DNA of 64,000 bases from Rhypophila decipiens (lineage: Eukaryota > Ascomycota > Sordariomycetes > Sordariales > Naviculisporaceae), in contig MU858055.1 of NCBI GenBank assembly GCA_033297075.1, positions 186,001 to 250,000 of the forward strand. The letters are read 5' to 3'. The notes under the pieces are model-generated. The model made no database searches and was not told where the DNA came from. It was given only the letters and a program-made list of their open reading frames with translations. Each line of letters begins with the position of its first letter. Within the stretch, counting starts at the first letter, position 1. The position numbers were made by a program, and so were the translations under genes. This document shows positions 58,879-64,000 of this stretch, piece after piece.

Positions 58879-58912
58879 ATTTGGACATCGGCCCGTCCTT
58901 ACCCTGGACTGG

Positions 58913-58930
58913 CTTCGGCTGGAGCCGAAG
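58913..58930. repeat. Perfect 8-bp inverted repeat, 2-nt spacer
   Basis: CTTCGGCT (58913-58920) and AGCCGAAG (58923-58930) are exact reverse complements separated by GG, 34 nt after the larger hairpin. Confidence 0.88.
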
Positions 58931-61900
58931 GGAGTCTGTGTTAACCGGGCGATCACTCTTTTTTCGAGAATCCACTTCTAGCCAAGGCGGAAGAGTGCCA
59001 GGCGTCTCATCCCCAGTATGGATCAGGAGTTATTGTTCGGAAGAGGGGCTTTGCAAGGAATCAAGAAAGGAAAAAGGTGTCGGAGAAAGAGAAAAACAGC
59101 CTTGAAGAGTATCGCAGCTAATTACACCAATTTTTTTTTTTGGCTCGGATTGGCTCATATTCCACTCGGTACCCTGAAGATGTCCTCAAAAGAAGGCACG
59201 GATTGGGAAACTGACGGTTCGATGATTTCCTACATTGGTCGAAGTGTCGCATGAACCAACGTCCTTGCACGGACAATGCCTATTTCCGAACTTGAGGAAA
59301 AGTCGGCAATCCCGTCCCCTCCCAACTTCTTGCTGCGATTTTTACTTTTAGCTTGGGGAAAAAAAAGGAAGGGGCAGAATTTGTCTGTACGGATGCTCAA
59401 CCAGTCCCAAATTTTGTTAGCCTATGGCAAAGACGGGAAGTTGAGGTCAATCAGCCGGTTCGTGACAACGGTGATGAAAGCCCCCGCCCAAGTTGGACCG
59501 ATTTCTGGTTCGGCTCATCCGCATCGAGCGTGCAAGTGCGGCAGGAACGGCAGCACCTCTAGTGTAGCGTCATCGCAATCGGTAAGGCAGAGTAGGGTGG
59601 TAGTGTTGACTTTTTGTCGTCGGGTTTTTGAGGCAGGTACGGATATTGTTGCTTTCCCTAATATCTCTCATAGTGCCTACAGGTAGCACCTACGGTACCT
59701 ACCTCAACCTCACTTTCCTTGCCTCGAAGTTTGGTACGGGTGGTGTTGCACTGCACCATTGGATTATCACATACGTCGTTCCCTAGGTACTTACCTTGCC
59801 CACCTTGCTGACTTTTTTACTTTCCTAACAGTATCCGTACGTAGGTAGTGTACATTACATCACATACCTATTAAATTTCCTACCTCGATAGTACATGTCT
59901 GCGTGATATAGAGCATTGAGCAACAACGTTTCCCTTGGCTTACATCGTCAACGGCAACGGCACAGCGGGCACACGGGTTATGGGCCCGCCTGAATTTCAA
60001 TGGGCGGGCGCATTTCCACTTTGCATTTTCTTCTCACTCATACTGACTGGTAAACTCGGTACCCTAGACCTACGGATGCGGTACCTACCTGCCTTGCGGT
60101 CTGGGAAATTGATGGCACCCCAGTGCTTGCCCGTCTACCTTTTTTCCCCCATTCCAGCTTGTTCCCTGAAGCATGGAAGGCTTTGCCGTGTGGGCGACCT
60201 GAATGGGTCGCAGGGTCGAAATATCATGTGCATTTCTGTCCATGTACGTGCCTTTGGGGAATCTGACTACATGTCATCGTCATCTGTGCCTTGGGTGAGA
60301 AATTATAGAGGCTGAGTTGTGACAGCTTTTGGAAACTTTTCATTACTTCTGTTGGCTGTTGAGTATCTCTTTTTGTAAAATGGCTTAGGCACTGTATTCT
60401 ATGTAGGCGAGTTGGCTGTCTTCATTAGAGGAGCAGAACTGATAATTGGCCCCCAACAGGTATCTATGTACATACAGCTCTACGCTATCAATGCGTGTCT
60501 CGTAAATCGGATAGGCCATGTAGGTACGCATATCTTTCTGAGACCGGCTGACAGGACATATCAGTTTCTTTCCTAGGTCGGTACCGCTAGTATCCAATGC
60601 ATCCATCTATCTGCAAGGTACTGGTCCGTTTCCCGTTGCTTGATATTGCTGGTCGATCAAGAGATAGAGAAGTCCGGTTCAATACGAGAAGAGAATAGAT
60701 TGCCAGTACCCAGTCGAGCAAAAAATGATTCCTCAACGGCCCGCACCGACTGGGACGGGCGAGTGCGTCTGAGAAAAAGTGGTGAAAACCAGACCGAGAC
60801 GACAAAGTCGGACCATGGGCCACGTATATTTCAGTACCTACCTACCTTACCAAACTTGTGATGTGGGAAGGACGGAATTCTGGACAGCAAGGAGTAAAGC
60901 CAGGTGGATAAAGGAGACCCGAGTGAATGATCCGATGTATATCCGGGAGGTTCTGTTGGTTGTCAATGGAAAAAAGACAATTGATATCAGATTTGACTGC
61001 CCTATAATAATGATATATGCGGATGGAAGGAAACAAACCTTAGTGTGCTGCGTTAATATTAAAGAGTGGGCTTTTGTACGACTTTGTCCGGTCGGTTGAA
61101 ATCTTGGTTGAGGTCGTCGTCGGTACGTCGACGCTAGGGTTGCGTTTTAACATGTAATCTCAGCTTGCATCATCCCCATCAGAAATCTTGGGGTCCATGT
61201 TACGCAGCTGGAGCCATCCAGAGTCGCATATGTGAGTGAGAGAGCTTGGTACAGTCCAGTCCGGTCCTCATGACGCTTAGAAGATGAGTTTGGTAGTCGA
61301 CGAAAGTCGAGGCACCTGCCTAGGAAGCAGTTGTATCCCGCCATCTTTGACCTCGGGTTCATCGAGATGGTGACCTTCTGTTGCGTGTGTGTAAGATGGC
61401 ATCGAGTCTGTGAGAGTTGATCTGATGTGGTTGCCTCTTGTACCTCTCGGGCGGATAGATGTGATATCACATAGAGACTTTCCTCATTGAGGACACTCCC
61501 CCTTCATTGGGGACTGCTGATAGTGTAGATATTACACTGCACCACCGGTGAGCACAGCCTGCATACTACCCAGATGGTCATATGCAGGAGATGGCGGTAT
61601 GTAGATGAGACTGATAGCGAAGCTTTTCAGTGACGCCAATAGCAAGACGACTCATCCTCCTGCCCGAGCTGGTGGAATACTCCGAAAAGAGGAACCGGAT
61701 GATGTTTTGAAACAGAGCTGGGGGGCGGGCCGCGAGCCCGTTGGACTCTGGAAAATACCCGTGAGCACTGGGCAGGGCAGTATCGTCATACTGTGACATA
61801 TGTTCCCAGGGAACAGAAAGACACTTTTCTGAGTATTGTTACAATTGATTCGGGCGTCTCGGGCTTATTGAGTACTGATGGGTATAACCCGCGAGTCTTC

Positions 61901-63711
61901 CCTTGATGAGGTTCGGAAGAGGGTTTGAAAAAGACCGAGGAGTCAGCAGACGCTAACGAATGGGTTAAGAACGATGGCAGGCGTTAAATTGACCTTCTGG
62001 AAGATTCGTGTCCGGGGGTCGCATAGACGGGTACCTACATCAGCGGTCTGTTAATATGCGGTCGTGAGGTAGATCCTTCCTGTGATATATCGACAGAGGA
62101 GCAGAGAAATTCTCACTGATGTTATGGGTACCAGTACTGGGTCAGTGCAAAGTACAGCAAATTTGACGATGTGAGTGTCCTTGGCCATATCTCTGGCCAC
62201 CAACTTGGACACTTGACTTTGTTGGGAGCTGCCGAGTTGGGAAGGAGTTGGGCGAGTGGAAAGCTCAACGTGCCTGAAACGGCAAATAAACAAGATGCCA
62301 GTGTAGTACTCCGTACTATAGATGTTGGTACTATCATATCGCAAGGATGTTTGGGAAGTGCTGAATGCTCGGTGTTGACAGTTGGAAGGTGATCAACTTT
62401 GCGTTTGACAGTCTGTTTATCTTTCCACTTCAGAGTTCCATTCAGGAGAGGGCCAACTTGAGGGCGAAGAAATGACTGGCTCAGCAGAACCAACAAAAAG
62501 CTGTTTGTGCGAGAGCCCAACCGCCAACTCTCCTCTGTCGGCGCTTGATGGAGAGGCACCGAATGCGCACAATGAATATCAATGAAATGTTGAACCAGAA
62601 GTCGCCGCACCGAGATGAAGGACAGGACGGGCTCCTGTAGCCCAATATGCGACCATGGATATTGTCAGCGTCTGCCCGGGCGGGAACGGCACGTATTCTT
62701 GTCTTCTCAGTTCCGGTTGCCGTCTCTGGAGCATCGGTATCGGTACACTCGTCGGATAATCATGCCAACTCGAAGCCATTCTTTATATCAGCTCGTGTAC
62801 CAATAATGCTTAGATGAGGCTATTAAAACCAGCAGAAAACAGATTCCAGAACATTTAGGCCTATGTCTTGCATCTCCATACATGTAGGTACCGGATACAG
62901 GTATGTACTGTACGGTATTCGGAAAGATCAATACCTCCCCAGCCAATGAGGATCTCGACCGAGGATCTCCATCTACCAACCAGTTCCGGAGGACCGTCCT
63001 GCATGTCGTCAACTTGATATCAACCTAAAAATCGACTTCACTCATCCATCCAACACCAGAGTGATATTGTGATTCTGTCCGCCCCGAGTCTGGCAGGTGG
63101 TCTCCAATTGGAGCATCACGCTGAATAATACAACAGGTGGCTCTAATCACACTTCATCCGTCCCATTCCTGGGCCTTTCCTATTTTATTTGGCGCCCGAC
63201 GACCAACTTGATGCACGACTTACATGTAGCAATCTCCACTGGGCGTGTCGCAAATCATGATTGAAGTATGCAATCCAGCGCCTAGCTCCATTCGTTTGGG
63301 AAAGTGAGGCGAATCGGATATTGCCCGAGATACGGATACATTTGTCCAAATCCACCTGAGACTGAAGGCTGGGGAGCGTACAGTGTTGGACTTCCTCAGC
63401 GTGTCTTCATGTCAGCACGAGACGGGTTATATATATATTGTTGACAAGCTCTAGTCAACAACAGGATATCTTGTTTGCCCACGATATCCTTGTTACTGAC
63501 TAGAACGACGCCAAGCTCCGAGGACAAACAATCACGACGCTCCAGCATTAGTTACATCATCGTCACCGGAGAGTAATAGCACAGCTTGTGCTCATCTCAC
63601 GACAGATAGGCCCAGTCTGACCCTCCACCAATCTATCCTTCCCTTACACAACTCCTAAGACATTCTGGCTAGAGGAGTACTATCCAACAGAGCCAAGGAT
63701 TCACAACACGC

Positions 63712-63779
63712 CCTAGGTGCTGAACCTCGAGTGCGACAGGCCATCCCAGCATTCTTCCTAGGTGTTCAACCTCGAGCAC
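63712..63779 (+). repeat. Two imperfect 23-bp direct repeats, 45-bp period
   Basis: CCTAGGTGCTGAACCTCGAG at 63712 and CCTAGGTGTTCAACCTCGAG at 63757 differ at two positions over 20 bases, then diverge. They could be binding sites or remains of a minisatellite. Confidence 0.8.
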
Positions 63780-64000
63780 ACTTTTTACTACAACAGTTCA
63801 GGGCCAGGTGAGATATCCATTCAGCATCACTTCTCGTTGTCATTTCCTTTGGCTGTTTGTATTTACGAGGGGCCAGAGACTGGCCCTTGTGTTCTTTACG
63901 TTGTCCTCTACTCCGAGTATCAGCCAAGCGGTCATGTTGGCATGGCTTCTCCCTTCATACCTGCTCAATATCGGATAATCATCCGAACGTGTGACGTACC

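Larger units (their letters stand above)
57522..64000. other. 6.5-kb gene-poor right end, no gene seen
   Basis: No open frame here has a recognisable motif. The longest (263 codons, minus, 58165-58956) is Ser/Thr/Arg/Pro-rich, overlaps several frames of similar length on the other strand and contains two hairpins, so I do not call it. Also present are a TACTCCGTA copy (62307-62315), clusters of TACCTACC-like motifs (59690-59890, 60835-60850), and a 23-bp imperfect repeat at 63712-63779. No transposase, tRNA or C-to-T mutation signature was evident by eye. Confidence 0.5.

Noticed and set aside
58165..58956. 263-codon minus-strand frame
   Set aside because: No motif, composition unlike the called genes, overlapped by several plus-strand frames of similar quality, and it contains two hairpins. 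Kept as unsupported.
60779..61099. 106-codon plus-strand frame
   Set aside because: Starts in unrelated sequence, shows no family motif and cannot be extended by splicing.

Overview
This window comes from a filamentous ascomycete (Pezizomycotina, most likely a Sordariomycete). The signs are 16 recognisable protein genes on both strands, short introns (about 50-175 nt) with GT...AG ends, long untranslated gaps, Gln-, Ser- and acid-rich low-complexity segments, and families typical of such fungi (DUF3074, AT-hook, Sip3/Lam, fungal FHA-forkhead). Exon joins below were worked out by hand from splice motifs and reading-frame continuity. No rRNA, tRNA, CRISPR, transposase or secondary-metabolite cluster was found. 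The first ~0.5 kb holds a 10-N gap inside long poly-G and poly-C runs and should be treated as unreliable.

Layout. 1-5 kb: an AT-hook protein (-), head to head with CLU1 (+). 10-17 kb: an FHA-forkhead regulator and a DUF3074 lipid-binding-like protein (both +). 17-28 kb: three minus-strand genes, Sip3/Lam sterol-transport protein, APC4 and delta-COP. 29-36 kb: an acidic nuclear-type protein and a NIPA-type magnesium transporter (both +). 37-47 kb: RPS3 (-) head to head with a myotubularin phosphatase (+), then PP2A scaffold subunit A (+) facing the eEF1A methyltransferase EFM4 (-). 48-51 kb: a polyglutamine-rich protein of unknown function (-). 55-57.5 kb: complex I subunit NDUFS6 (-) head to head with an MPP6-type exosome cofactor that carries a zinc knuckle (+). 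From 57.5 kb to the end (6.5 kb), and from 51.5 to 55.4 kb, no supported gene is seen.

Functionally this is a block of core housekeeping genes rather than an accessory island: mitochondrial distribution and respiration (CLU1, NDUFS6), cell cycle (forkhead, APC4, PP2A-A), membrane traffic and lipids (delta-COP, myotubularin, Sip3, DUF3074), translation (RPS3, EFM4) and RNA decay (MPP6). No operon-like unit exists. Four head-to-head pairs share promoters of roughly 0.5-0.9 kb. The items most worth a second look are the MPP6-zinc-knuckle architecture, the four-copy DEI-D/G-Y/W motif in the acidic protein, the neighbouring DUF3074 and Sip3 genes, a GC-AG intron in APC4, a start-codon-only coding exon in delta-COP, a CAA-encoded polyglutamine inside the EFM4 methyltransferase fold, and two closely spaced perfect hairpins near 58.9 kb.
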